A stretch of 64,000 nucleotides of DNA. It comes from Arthrobacter sp. H35-D1. Lineage in GTDB: Bacteria > Actinomycetota > Actinomycetes > Actinomycetales > Micrococcaceae. The translations under genes were made by a program, and so were the position numbers. The stretch lies in assembly GCF_030063185.1 (NCBI RefSeq), contig NZ_JASISP010000001.1, forward strand, positions 124,001 to 188,000. The letters run 5' to 3'. The notes under the pieces were generated by a model, which saw nothing but the letters and a program-made list of their open reading frames with translations, ran no database searches and was not told the origin of the DNA. The first letter of the stretch is position 1. Each line of letters begins with the position of its first letter. Positions 34,034 through 43,246 of this stretch are shown one piece after another.

Positions 34034-34702
34034 ATGCCCACTCCCCAGCCCCAAGGGATCCACAAACGCTCCCTGTTGCGCAACGACGTGTACGAATCCA
34101 TTCGCGACGCCATTGTCGACGGCACCTTTGCCCCTGGCGAGAGGTTGCGGGACCCCGAACTTGAGGCATGGCTCGGCGTCAGCCGGACACCCATCCGCGA
34201 GGCACTGCTGCGACTCGAACGGGCCGGATTGATCATTGCCCAGCCAGGCCGGGCAACCACGGTGGCGCCCTGCAACCCGGAGTCAACACTCGGCGCCCAG
34301 CAGGTGGTGGCCGCCATGCATGAGCTCGCCGCACGCTTGGCCGTGCCGACGCTGACGAACGCCGGGTTGGAAGCCATGGCGGAGGCCAATTCCAAGTTTG
34401 CCGCGGCCCTGAAGAACGACGACGTCGACGCCGCCTTGGCTGCCGACGACGAGTTTCACGCCGTCTTCATTGACGCCAGCGGCAACGACATGATTCCCAC
34501 GGTGCTGGATTCCGCGCTACCCGTGGTGCGGCGTGTGGAGCGCCAACGATTCAGCTCGCACGCCGCACGCCACTCCGTAACGGCCCATGCCAAAATCATC
34601 GCGCTGGCCGCCGCAGGGGATGCAGACGGCGCCTCCTTGACCACCCGGATAAATTGGCTCTCGTTGGGCGCCACCCAAGAAGCTGCGGCGAGGCAAGAGT
34701 AG
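34034..34702 (+). CDS. GntR-family (FCD) regulator
   Basis: 222 residues: winged helix-turn-helix (about 14-75, YESIRDAIVDGTFAPGERL, VSRTPIREALLRLE) and an FCD effector domain with DDEFHAVF and HSVTAHAKI as metal or ligand positions. FCD regulators answer to small carboxylates. Divergent from the ACC deaminase gene with a shared TATATTGCA element. The ATG lies within that half-site, so the message is probably leaderless and self-regulated. Confidence 0.88.
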   Translation: MPTPQPQGIHKRSLLRNDVYESIRDAIVDGTFAPGERLRDPELEAWLGVSRTPIREALLRLERAGLIIAQPGRATTVAPCNPESTLGAQQVVAAMHELAARLAVPTLTNAGLEAMAEANSKFAAALKNDDVDAALAADDEFHAVFIDASGNDMIPTVLDSALPVVRRVERQRFSSHAARHSVTAHAKIIALAAAGDADGASLTTRINWLSLGATQEAAARQE

Positions 34703-34762
34703 ATTCCGGCTCGGCAAGCCCCCTGCTGCGGACAGCAAGCCGGGCTGAACTTTTTTACAGGA

Positions 34763-35335
34763 CTAGACCTTCGCGACCACGGCGCTGACGGGCGTGATGT
34801 TGCTAAAGAGGTCTTGCACGGGGCAGCGGGCCTCAACTGTCCGGCCCAGTTCCTCGTAGCGTTCCTGGGATTCCGGGCCTGAAATGCTCACTGCCAACCG
34901 GATGTCACTGAACCCCGGGCGGACGCCCTCGTCCAGCCCGAACAAGCCGCGCACATCCAAGTCGCCCACGGCGTTGATGGTGATGTCATCTATCTGGATG
35001 CCCAATTGCTCCGCGTAGAGGCGGTACACCACCACCTGGCACGCGATGACGGCACCCAGTGCATACTCAACGGGGCTCGCAGCGTCGTCGTCGCCTGCCA
35101 GTGCGGCCGGCTCATCCACAATGAACTGATGCTTGCCGGCGCTGATGCGGGTGGCCACCGAACCGACCCCGACTCCTGTCACGTTGTAGCTCAGCTTCGC
35201 GTTGTCGGCCTTGGCGCCGATTCGCTTCGCCCACGCGGTCCCTGCTTCGCCCAGGCGGGCCGAGCGCTGCGCCGCGGCGTCACTGGTGCTGCCTGTGCCG
35301 CTGGGAATGTCGGTGCGGGCGATTGTTTCAGTCAT
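34763..35335 (-). CDS. OsmC-family protein
   Basis: 190 residues with the OsmC fold: the two peroxidatic cysteines appear in GAVIACQVVVYRLYA (about residue 95) and EARCPVQDLF (about residue 170). OsmC proteins reduce organic hydroperoxides. The N-terminus is about 25 residues longer than usual and Ser/Thr/Ala-rich. ATG at 35335 chosen for its position; nine codons upstream are open but without a ribosome-binding site. Stand-alone. Confidence 0.82.
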   Translation of the reverse strand: MTETIARTDIPSGTGSTSDAAAQRSARLGEAGTAWAKRIGAKADNAKLSYNVTGVGVGSVATRISAGKHQFIVDEPAALAGDDDAASPVEYALGAVIACQVVVYRLYAEQLGIQIDDITINAVGDLDVRGLFGLDEGVRPGFSDIRLAVSISGPESQERYEELGRTVEARCPVQDLFSNITPVSAVVAKV

Positions 35336-35580
35336 GGTGTTCCTTCGTTCGGGAAGGCGCATGGTGCGCCATACTTACGCCGGCGGCTGGTGCCGAGAGC
35401 GTCGAATCCTCACCTGGGGCACCCCACTATGGTGGCGAGGGTTGCCGTTCGACCGGCCAGGGCCCGTGGTCGAAACTCTTGATTCTGTCCATCAGTCTGC
35501 CAACCCGGGCTCCCCGCTTCAACCTCTCCGTCACACGGAGCAACAGTTCTTCCACGCACGACGGCGTCACCCGCCCCGCG

Positions 35581-35655
35581 GAATCTATGCTGCACTTGTT
35601 GGACGAAAAACGACGAAAATGGGCCTATTCCGTCCAACAAGTGCAGCATAGATTC
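35581..35655. repeat. Long hairpin element between OsmC and ABC-F genes
   Basis: Perfect 24-base arms (35581-35604 and 35632-35655) and a 27-base loop. The core (35583-35653) is the same length, 71 bp, as the 19023-19093 element and shares the arm words ATGCTGCA and GTTGGAC. The rest of the 390-bp gap (35336-35725) shows nothing else I can name. Confidence 0.82.
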
Positions 35656-35725
35656 AGGGGAAGGGGTGACCGGGCACACCTCGTTGCAGTCAGGCCCATC
35701 CCCGGAAGCAACTTAAGCTGGAGAC

Positions 35726-37363
35726 ATGAACGCAACACTTGTCGTGAAGGACCTTTCCGGGGGCCACGCGCACCGCACCTTGTTCAGCAAGCTGTCCTTC
35801 ACGGTGGCACCGGGAGACGTGATTGGAGTTGTGGGTGCCAACGGCGCCGGGAAGTCGACCCTGCTTGGACTGCTCGCCGGTGCGGGCACGCCGCAGGCCG
35901 GGTCCGTCGGCACAACGCCGCAGGATGCCTTTGTGGGCTGGCTCCCGCAGGAGCACGAGCGCCTTGAGGGTGAAACCGTGGCCGCTTACATTGGCCGGCG
36001 CACCGGATGCACACTGGCCACCGCGACCATGGAATCGGCCGCCGATGCCTTGGGTTCAGGCAACTCCGCAGACGACGACAGGTACGCCGACGCCCTCGAC
36101 CACTGGCTGGCGTGCGGCGCAGCCGACCTTGACGAGCGCATCCCCGCCACACTGGCCGAACTAGGGCTGGAGGTGAGTCCCGAAGCGGCCATGACCGGCT
36201 TGTCCGGCGGCCAAGCAGCAAGGGTTGCACTGGCGGCACTGCTGCTGAGCCGCTTCGACATTGTGCTGCTGGACGAGCCCACCAACGATCTCGACTTGGC
36301 CGGGCTGGCGCGGCTGGAGGCATTCGTCACGGGCCTGCGCGGCGGAGTGGTGCTCGTCTCCCACGACAGGGAGTTCCTGGCCCGCTGCATTACGTCCGTG
36401 GTGGAGCTCGACCTGGCCCAAAACAAGGTGGCTGTTTACGACGGCGGCTACGATTCCTTCCTGGAGGAGCGCGCCATCGCCAAACGCCACGCCCGCGAAG
36501 CGTACGACGAGTTCGCGGATAAGAAGGCGGATTTGGTGGGACGCGCCCGGACGCAACGCGAATGGAGCTCTCAAGGTGTGCGCAACGCGCTAAAGAAGAA
36601 TCCCGACAATGACAAGATCCGCCGCCGCGCCAGCGCCGAGTCCAGCGAAAAGCAGGCCCAAAAGGTTCGGCAGATGGAGTCCCGGATCGCACGGCTGGAT
36701 GAAGTCGATGAGCCACGCAAGGAGTGGGCGCTGCAGTTCAGCATCGGTGCCGCGCCGCGTTCCAGCACGGTGGTTTCCACGTTGAACGCCGCCGTGCTGC
36801 AGCAAGGCGATTTCAGCCTAGGGCCTGTCTCCGTACAGGTCAACGCCGGGGAACGGATTGGCATCACCGGCCCCAACGGCGCCGGCAAGTCAACGTTGTT
36901 GCGGCTTTTGCTGGGCCGCACCTTGCCCGACGCCGGCACCGCCTCCCTGGGAGCCAATGTGGCCATCGGCGAAATTGACCAGGCCCGCAGCCAATTCCCG
37001 CAGCAGGTTCCGCTGGGCGCGGCCTTTGAAGAATTGGTCCCCGAGCTGAACCAAGGGCAGGTGCGCACGCTGCTGGCCAAGTTTGGCCTCAAGGCGGACC
37101 AGGTCACCAGCACCGTGGGTGCGCTCTCCCCCGGCGAACGCACCCGTGCGTCGCTGGCACTGCTGCAGGCACGCGGCGTCAACGTGCTCGTATTGGACGA
37201 ACCCACCAACCACCTTGATCTCATTGCCATCGAACAGCTGGAGGAGGCCCTTGACAGCTACGAAGGAACGCTGCTCCTCGTCACCCATGACCGGCGGTTG
37301 TTGGAAAATGTTCGCCTTGACACGTACTGGTCCGTCGCTGCCGGGCAGCTGAGCGAGCTTTAG
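35726..37363 (+). CDS. ABC-F family ATPase
   Basis: 545-residue protein with two ABC domains and no membrane part. First domain: Walker A GANGAGKST (about 38-46), signature LSGGQ, Walker B IVLLDEPTNDLD. Second: GPNGAGKST, LSPGE (a variant signature), VLVLDEPTNHLD. The basic linker (about 250-320) fits the ABC-F P-site tRNA-interaction motif. ABC-F proteins act on ribosomes; some protect against antibiotics, others tune elongation. Which applies is not readable. The ATG follows GGAGACATG closely. Confidence 0.9.
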   Translation: MNATLVVKDLSGGHAHRTLFSKLSFTVAPGDVIGVVGANGAGKSTLLGLLAGAGTPQAGSVGTTPQDAFVGWLPQEHERLEGETVAAYIGRRTGCTLATATMESAADALGSGNSADDDRYADALDHWLACGAADLDERIPATLAELGLEVSPEAAMTGLSGGQAARVALAALLLSRFDIVLLDEPTNDLDLAGLARLEAFVTGLRGGVVLVSHDREFLARCITSVVELDLAQNKVAVYDGGYDSFLEERAIAKRHAREAYDEFADKKADLVGRARTQREWSSQGVRNALKKNPDNDKIRRRASAESSEKQAQKVRQMESRIARLDEVDEPRKEWALQFSIGAAPRSSTVVSTLNAAVLQQGDFSLGPVSVQVNAGERIGITGPNGAGKSTLLRLLLGRTLPDAGTASLGANVAIGEIDQARSQFPQQVPLGAAFEELVPELNQGQVRTLLAKFGLKADQVTSTVGALSPGERTRASLALLQARGVNVLVLDEPTNHLDLIAIEQLEEALDSYEGTLLLVTHDRRLLENVRLDTYWSVAAGQLSEL

Positions 37364-37775
37364 CCGCCGTCAGCACACCCGGTTCCGATCGCTTCGCGAC
37401 CCGCCGGCCCAGCACGCGCTCGAGGGAAACCCATTAGAAAAAATTATCAATCTATCAATTTTGAATTAAGAAAACTAAAATGTTGCCATAGGTAACAGGT
37501 TTGCTGCTTCTTGGATCTGCGGCAAGCCGCTAGTCGACTCCTGGTGCACGCTTGCACCACGAACGGTTCCGGCCCGCCGATATCGGCGAAAGTGCCCTGG
37601 AAAGACCGGTGGCCATCCACCGAATTTTTTGCCGCAGCCACGTCTGCCGCCGCGCACACCGCGCCCCGACGCTCCGCCACGGCTGCGCCTTTTTGGTCCG
37701 CTCCTCTCGGCGGGCATGGATTCGAAGCGTCGCAAATTTGTCGACACAGGAAATCCAAGTGATGAGGGGAGCAGC
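37364..37775. promoter_or_regulatory. 412-bp upstream region of the flavoprotein with A+T-rich patch
   Basis: About 70 bp (37434-37500) are strongly A+T-rich against a G+C-rich background and contain the palindrome GTTGCC-ATA-GGTAAC (37483-37497), an operator candidate. The remaining 275 bp before the start hold no supported gene; the minus-strand frame there is a composition artefact. Confidence 0.5.
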
Positions 37776-38888
37776 ATGTCATTACGAGTCGGAATCATTG
37801 GTGCAGGCCCCAGTGGCATGGCACAATTGCGCGCATTTGAGTCAGCGCGCAAAAACGGTGCACAAATTCCCGAAATCATGTGCTTTGAAAAGCAGGCAGA
37901 CTGGGGCGGACAGTGGAACAGCAGCTGGCACACTGGTCTGGACGGACACGGCGAGCCCGTCCACTCCGGCATGTACCGACACCTGTGGTCCAACGGCCCC
38001 AAGGAATGCCTGGAATTCTCGGACTACTCCTTTGCCGAACACTTCGGCCGCGCCATTTCTTCCTTCCCTCCGCGCGAGGTGCTCTTTGACTACATCAAGG
38101 GTCGCGTCGAGAAATCCGATGTCCGCAAATACGTCCAGTTCAACACCGTGGCCCGCCACACCAGCTACAACCCGGCCACGGAAGAGTTCACGCTCACCGT
38201 CGAGGACCTGACCACAGGCACCACCGCCGACCACGTCTTTGACAAACTGGTGGTTTTCAACGGGCACTTCTCCACTCCGGCAGTTCCGGAATTCGGGGGC
38301 GTCAACACCTTCCCCGGCGAGGTTCTGCACGCACACGACTTCCGTGGAGCCGAGCGTTTTTCCGGCAAGAACATGCTCATGATCGGCAGCAGCTACTCCG
38401 CCGAGGACATCGGCATGCAGGCGCACCAAATGGGCGCGGCGTCCCTCACCTTCAGCTACCGCCGCGCACCCATGGGCTTCGACTGGCCTGAAAACACGGT
38501 GGAGCGACCTCTCGTCACCCGATTCGAAGGAACCACCGCGCACTTCAGCGACGGCACCCAAGGCGACCCCGACCACAATGCCGAGGCGGATTTCCAGTCC
38601 GACTCCCTGGGCGAGCTCATTGCCGCCACCGATTACCCGCCGTTTGACCTGGACGCAGTGTCGGCGCTGTTCAAGGACTGGATGCACCACAAGGAAACCA
38701 ACATCCTGGGCTACCGCGACATGGCCCACCGTTCAGTAATCACGGGAACCATGGCCACGCATCACCACACGCGCTGGATCAACGCCATGGACGACTCCCT
38801 GCAGCGCTGCCTTAACGCCCCTTCGCAGGATGTTGACACCGGCACCTTGGCTGCGCTGACAGGGCTGGACCAGGTCCACAGCAAGTAG
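37776..38888 (+). CDS. Flavin monooxygenase, trimethylamine-monooxygenase-like, internally shortened
   Basis: 370 residues with FAD motif GIIGAGPSGMA, the Tmm-like block DWGGQWNSSWHTG, WSNGPKECLEFSDY, the FMO motif FNGHFSTPAVP and NADP motif IGSSYSAEDIG. After FSDGTQGDPDH the sequence jumps to LIAATDYPPFDLDAV and TGTMATHHHTRWINAMDDSL, which in Tmm lie some 90-100 residues further on. The segment with the CTGY motif is missing, although the frame is kept. The family oxidises trimethylamine or related amines and sulfides with NADPH and O2. Given the gap it may be inactive or changed in function. GGGGAG precedes the ATG. Confidence 0.82.
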   Translation: MSLRVGIIGAGPSGMAQLRAFESARKNGAQIPEIMCFEKQADWGGQWNSSWHTGLDGHGEPVHSGMYRHLWSNGPKECLEFSDYSFAEHFGRAISSFPPREVLFDYIKGRVEKSDVRKYVQFNTVARHTSYNPATEEFTLTVEDLTTGTTADHVFDKLVVFNGHFSTPAVPEFGGVNTFPGEVLHAHDFRGAERFSGKNMLMIGSSYSAEDIGMQAHQMGAASLTFSYRRAPMGFDWPENTVERPLVTRFEGTTAHFSDGTQGDPDHNAEADFQSDSLGELIAATDYPPFDLDAVSALFKDWMHHKETNILGYRDMAHRSVITGTMATHHHTRWINAMDDSLQRCLNAPSQDVDTGTLAALTGLDQVHSK

Positions 38889-38910
38889 GCCATTTTTCAC
38901 GTTCGACGGC

Positions 38911-38945
38911 GTGGGCTGGGGCAGTTGCCCCGGCCCACATTTTTG
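38911..38945 (+). terminator. Terminator of the flavoprotein gene
   Basis: 13-base arms (38911-38923, 38926-38938) with one G-U pair, followed by ATTTTTG. Confidence 0.82.
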
Positions 38946-39036
38946 TGCTTCTTGGTTCATTTGAAACCGGGTATTGACACCTGACAACTTCAGGCGCATT
39001 CTAAAAACATCAATCATGTTTTTAGATGGAGGAGTC

Positions 39037-39495
39037 ATGGCAACCCATTCAATCCCCGCCCCGTCCACCGGTTGGAGCTCCCATGCGCTGGCGCGCGCCA
39101 AGACCGAACCCGCTTACGGCGCGTTCGTGTTGTTGTGGCTTGGTTTCATCGCCATCCCGCTCATCATGGGCCTGGACAAGTTCTTCAACGTGCTGACCAC
39201 GTGGGAAAACTACTTGGCCCCGTGGATCGAGAACATTTCCCCCTTCAGCGCCCACGGGACCATGATGGCCATTGGCGTCGTGGAGATCATTGCTGCTGTC
39301 GCCATGATCCTGCGACCCCGATACGCCGCCTGGGTGGTGGCCCTGTGGTTGGCAGGCATCATCGTCAACTTGTTGACGTACTCGGGTTTCTACGACGTGG
39401 CATTGCGTGACTTTGGCTTGCTGGTGGCCGCAGTGGCACTGGGACTGCTGGCCCGAAGCTACACCATCCCGGGTTTTCGCAAGAGCCACAAATAG
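39037..39495 (+). CDS. DoxX-like membrane protein
   Basis: 152 residues with four hydrophobic helices (about 25-47, 72-92, 97-117 and 123-143). GLDKFFNVLTTWENYLAPWI after the first helix resembles DoxX-type proteins. GGAGG precedes the ATG at 39037; the longer frame from 38974 is rejected. No partner gene adjacent; function unknown. Confidence 0.65.
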   Translation: MATHSIPAPSTGWSSHALARAKTEPAYGAFVLLWLGFIAIPLIMGLDKFFNVLTTWENYLAPWIENISPFSAHGTMMAIGVVEIIAAVAMILRPRYAAWVVALWLAGIIVNLLTYSGFYDVALRDFGLLVAAVALGLLARSYTIPGFRKSHK

Positions 39496-39554
39496 CCGTC
39501 GAGCAATCTTCCAGCCCTTGCAACCCTATGAATGCTGCAACCCGGCTCCGCACA

Positions 39555-39594
39555 GGAAACCGCCCGCTTGGGAAATCATCCCTGGGCGGTTTCC
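39555..39594. terminator. Bidirectional terminator between DoxX-like and ccsB
   Basis: GGAAACCGCCC (39555-39565) and its complement (39584-39594) enclose 18 bases. It lies between convergent genes; T-runs are short. Confidence 0.7.
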
Positions 39595-39630
39595 TCGAGG
39601 CCGTTGAGGGCCACCCGGTTCCGGCGCGAA

Positions 39631-40722
39631 CTAGCTGCCTACGCCGGCGTAAGAGTGCAGACCTGAGAAGTACATGTTCACGATGGTGAAGTTGAAGACC
39701 ACGCACAGGTAACCCACAATGGACAGCCACGCGGCGCGGGTGCCGGTCCAGCCCTTGGTGGCGCGGGCGTGCAGGTAGCCGGCGTAAACCACCCAGATGA
39801 CAAAGGTCCACACTTCCTTCGTGTCCCAGCCCCAGAAGCGCCCCCACGCCTTTTCCGCCCAGATGGCACCAAACATCAGCGTCAGTGTCCAACCGACAAA
39901 AGCGATGCCGTTGATTCGGTAGGACAGATTTTCAAGGCTCAAGGCGTTCGGAACCAGCCGCATCACGAGTGCCTTGTCCTTCTTGCCCGAAGCGATGGAG
40001 ACTTCACGGCGGGCTTGGAGCAGTTGCAGCACGGACATGGCAAACGTGATGGTGAAGAAGGCCGAAGACATCACGGCAATCGAGACGTGGATGATCAGCC
40101 AGTAGCTTTGCAGTGCAGGCACCAGATGCCCCACAGGCGTCCAAAACGACACCGAGGCGGCCACCACCATGAGCAGCACCAGCCCAATGACGAAGGTGCC
40201 CAGGAAGCGCAGGTCGCGGCGGGTCAAAACGATCAGGAACACCACTGCCACCACAAAGGAGCCTGTGGTGCAGAATTCGTACATGTTGCCCCACGGCACG
40301 CGTCCTGCCGCTAAACCGCGGAACAGCACGGCGAAGCCTTGGACGACGGCGGCCACCACAGTCAGTGCCACGGCCACCCGGGCCACAACGCGGCGTTCCT
40401 TGCCATAGCGCATGGAGTCCCCGGCGGTGATTCCGTCGGGCCCTCCGTGGGTCTTGCTGCTGGGACGCACACCCCGGCCTTGCGGACCGGAGCCGAGGTC
40501 CTGCCCTGCGGTGCCGCGGGCGCCTACACCGGCGAGCACGGCCGACTCGCTGTGCTGAACGGCCGTTTGGCTGGCTGTTTGATCCGCCAGCCCCTTCTTG
40601 ACCGCTTGGTTGAAGGTCACAAGGTCCCAAGCGTAGGCGCAAAAAGCTACAGCGTAGGCCAAGCCGGCCACCAGCATAAGCTGCTCGCTGAGCTGGGCAA
40701 AGCCCTCATTGATCTCTGGCAT
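39631..40722 (-). CDS. ccsB: Cytochrome c biogenesis protein CcsB
   Basis: 363-residue polytopic membrane protein of the CcsA/ResC family. The tryptophan-rich haem-handling segment WGRFWGWDTKEVW lies in the C-terminal third, and WGNMYEFCTTGSF is the conserved upstream loop. With ResB it forms the system II synthase that attaches haem to apocytochrome c outside the membrane. A cytoplasmic loop of about 70 residues (Gln/Ser/Gly-rich) after the first helix is longer than usual. Its ATG overlaps the resB stop by one base (TAATG). Last gene of the operon. Confidence 0.95.
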   Translation of the reverse strand: MPEINEGFAQLSEQLMLVAGLAYAVAFCAYAWDLVTFNQAVKKGLADQTASQTAVQHSESAVLAGVGARGTAGQDLGSGPQGRGVRPSSKTHGGPDGITAGDSMRYGKERRVVARVAVALTVVAAVVQGFAVLFRGLAAGRVPWGNMYEFCTTGSFVVAVVFLIVLTRRDLRFLGTFVIGLVLLMVVAASVSFWTPVGHLVPALQSYWLIIHVSIAVMSSAFFTITFAMSVLQLLQARREVSIASGKKDKALVMRLVPNALSLENLSYRINGIAFVGWTLTLMFGAIWAEKAWGRFWGWDTKEVWTFVIWVVYAGYLHARATKGWTGTRAAWLSIVGYLCVVFNFTIVNMYFSGLHSYAGVGS

Positions 40723-42476
40723 TAGTGGTCCTTACTTGCCGCGGCGACGCCTTGGGCGGAGTCGTTGGTTGTTGATTGTCCCTGCTCACCATTTTGCCCC
40801 GCAGTGTCCATGGGCACCAGCCATTTGGCGTGCAGAGCTTTGTTGATGGCAACGTATTCGCCGGCCAGGCGGTGGTCTTCGCCGCGCGCCAGCAGGCCGA
40901 ACTCCACCATGGTGCGTCCGTCGGGGTGGTTGCCCGTGCGGACCCACACCCGTCGTCGGCTCATGAACAGGGACGCCATGAGCCCGGCGAGGGCCAACAG
41001 CGCAAACACCAGAACGTACACCTGGCCGGGGTCGTGCCGGATATCCAGTGCGGCAAACCGCTTGATGCCGTCGAAGCTGATGCTTCCGTTGTTCCCGGGC
41101 AGGGTGTAGCTCTGGTCGGGCCCCAGCACAATGCCGCCTGCGTCCAGGTTGCGGGAGTTGATTTCGGTCATCTTGGAGGTATCCAGTGTGTACACGTTCC
41201 GCGGGATGCCGCCGTCGAGGCCAAGGTCGCCCGTGAAGGCGTTCAGGTTGAGCTGCGGGTTGAACGGGTCGGGGTCGGAGCCAAAAGCCACGCCCTTCTC
41301 GTCAACGAGGGCCGTGGGGAGGAAGAAGCCCACAAATCCCAACTGTTCCGGTTTCGCGTCGGGAACCTTGATCACCACCAGCGAGGTGTAGGCGCCATCG
41401 GTCGGGATGGTGACCACAGGCCCCTGGAACGCAACTTTTCCTGCACCGTCCTTGACGGTGATGACAGGTGCATAGCCGTTGCCCACAAGGTAGACGTTGG
41501 TGCCGCCAATGCCCACCGGGTCGTTGACCTTCAGCGTCTGGGCTTTTGCCTCAGCCTCGGGTCCGTCCTTGGTGGTCAACGTGGCAGTGAAGTCCAGTGG
41601 CTGCCCGTAGTGGGCCTCCGTGGAACGGTCGTACTTCACCACAAGCCGGTCAAGCTGCACCGAGTACGGCTCCAGGTTGTTGCCGGCGAAGTTGGCACCG
41701 GGGGTGAACTTGTCATAGCTGGCCAAGGTGTTGACAAAAGTTTCGCCCTCCACGAGCACGCGCTGGCCGCTGTAGCCAAAGAGCCCGCTGAAGGCGATGG
41801 CTGCCAGGACGCCAATCATGGCGGTGTGGAAGATGAGGTTGCCCACTTCCTTCAGGAAGCCGATCTCGGCGCCCACCGACGGGCGCTCGGTGTCCAGGTC
41901 GCGAATATCCACGCGGTAACGGCGGGACTTCAAGACGACGGCGGCATCCCTGACCGCGGTTTCGGCGTCAACGCCGCTGCCGGCCGGGATGGTGACGGTG
42001 CCGTACTCGGCCAGGCGCGAAAGCCGCTTGGGCGTCCGCGGCGGGGCCGAACGCATGGCCTTGGCATGGATCTTGGCGCGCGGCAGGACACAGCCAACCA
42101 AGGAGGTGAACAACAGCAGGTAAATGGCGGCAAACCACGGCGAGGAATACACGTCGAAGAGCTTGAACCAGTCCATGACGGGTCCCGAGACGGGGTTGTC
42201 CTTCAAATACTGGGTGACCTCGGACGGTGCCGAGGGGCGCTGCGGGAACAAGGAACCGGGCACTGCTGCCACGGCCAGCATCAGCAGCAGGAACAAGGCG
42301 GTGCGCATGCTTGTCAGTTGCCGCCAGGCCCAGCGGAACATGCCCAGAACGCCGAGCTGGGGCAGGACAGCATCACTGCCACCGCCCTTCGGCGCTGTGC
42401 CTTTGGCCGCCTTGCCTTTGGACGCTTTGTCCTTCGGCTCCTGGCCCACGGGATCTTCCACCACTGTCTCTTTCAT
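40722..42476 (-). CDS. resB: Cytochrome c biogenesis protein ResB
   Basis: 584 residues. A charged, Lys/Ala-rich N-terminus of about 40 residues precedes three membrane helices, a large extracytoplasmic domain and a last helix near residue 500 (VLVFALLALAGLMASLF). It is the second subunit of the system II haem lyase with CcsB and keeps apocytochrome and haem together. Its start overlaps the ccdA stop. Order resA-ccdA-resB-ccsB matches other actinobacteria. Confidence 0.95.
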   Translation of the reverse strand: MKETVVEDPVGQEPKDKASKGKAAKGTAPKGGGSDAVLPQLGVLGMFRWAWRQLTSMRTALFLLLMLAVAAVPGSLFPQRPSAPSEVTQYLKDNPVSGPVMDWFKLFDVYSSPWFAAIYLLLFTSLVGCVLPRAKIHAKAMRSAPPRTPKRLSRLAEYGTVTIPAGSGVDAETAVRDAAVVLKSRRYRVDIRDLDTERPSVGAEIGFLKEVGNLIFHTAMIGVLAAIAFSGLFGYSGQRVLVEGETFVNTLASYDKFTPGANFAGNNLEPYSVQLDRLVVKYDRSTEAHYGQPLDFTATLTTKDGPEAEAKAQTLKVNDPVGIGGTNVYLVGNGYAPVITVKDGAGKVAFQGPVVTIPTDGAYTSLVVIKVPDAKPEQLGFVGFFLPTALVDEKGVAFGSDPDPFNPQLNLNAFTGDLGLDGGIPRNVYTLDTSKMTEINSRNLDAGGIVLGPDQSYTLPGNNGSISFDGIKRFAALDIRHDPGQVYVLVFALLALAGLMASLFMSRRRVWVRTGNHPDGRTMVEFGLLARGEDHRLAGEYVAINKALHAKWLVPMDTAGQNGEQGQSTTNDSAQGVAAASKDH

Positions 42477-43231
42477 TAGATTGGCAATCTCACTTCATTG
42501 GCAAACCAAAACTGCAGCTCATTGATCCAGTTGCCCCACACACCCGTGACCATGAGCAGGCCCAGCACCACCAGCATGCCGCCGCCAAAGTACTGCAGTC
42601 CGCGGCGGTGCGTGCGGAAGAACGACAGGGCCCCCAGCCCGCGGCGGGCGCCCAAGGCGATCAACAGGAACGGCAAGCCAAGTCCCAAGCAATACACAAA
42701 TGTCAAGAAGGCACCCTTGACGGCACTGGATCCATCCGAAAACGCCAGCGTCTGCACCGCAGCAAAAGTTGGTCCGATGCACGGTGCCCAGCCCAGTCCA
42801 AAGGTTACGCCCAAAATCGGTGCACCCCACAGTCCGGCCGGCGGCTTCGCATGAATTTTCGCTTCCCCCTGGAACCAGCCCATGCCGCCCAGGAACACCA
42901 CGCCCATCAGGATCACGACCACGCCAAGCGCTTGGGTGACCCAGGCGGCGTCGGGCCCCATGAGCCACGCCCCCAGCTGGCCGAAAATGGCTCCGATGAG
43001 CACAAACACCACGGAAAACCCCAACACGAACAGCCCGATCCCGGCCAGCATGCGTCCGCGGCGCTCCTCCTGCAGATCGGCCCCGCTCAGTCCGCTCACA
43101 TAGCCCAGGTAGCCGGGCACAAGGGGCAGGACGCAGGGTGAAAGGAAGGAGACCAGGCCGGCCAAGAGCGCAACAGGCATGGCCAGCAGCATGGAGCCGC
43201 TCAGCACTGTCTCGGCGAAGGGATTGTTCAT
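42476..43231 (-). CDS. ccdA: Cytochrome c biogenesis protein CcdA
   Basis: 251-residue six-helix thiol-disulfide transporter. The first cysteine motif is FLSPCVLPLVPGYLG (about residue 33) and the second GWAPCIGPTFA (about 165), the pair that moves electrons from cytoplasmic thioredoxin to ResA. It begins 15 bases after the resA-like gene ends and overlaps resB. Confidence 0.95.
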   Translation of the reverse strand: MNNPFAETVLSGSMLLAMPVALLAGLVSFLSPCVLPLVPGYLGYVSGLSGADLQEERRGRMLAGIGLFVLGFSVVFVLIGAIFGQLGAWLMGPDAAWVTQALGVVVILMGVVFLGGMGWFQGEAKIHAKPPAGLWGAPILGVTFGLGWAPCIGPTFAAVQTLAFSDGSSAVKGAFLTFVYCLGLGLPFLLIALGARRGLGALSFFRTHRRGLQYFGGGMLVVLGLLMVTGVWGNWINELQFWFANEVRLPI

Positions 43232-43246
43232 GGAGGTGGGCGGCCG

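Noticed and set aside
37447-37774. Minus-strand frame of 111 codons upstream of the flavoprotein
   Set aside because: Cys/Arg-rich without domain, covers the A+T-rich promoter-like patch; taken as chance.
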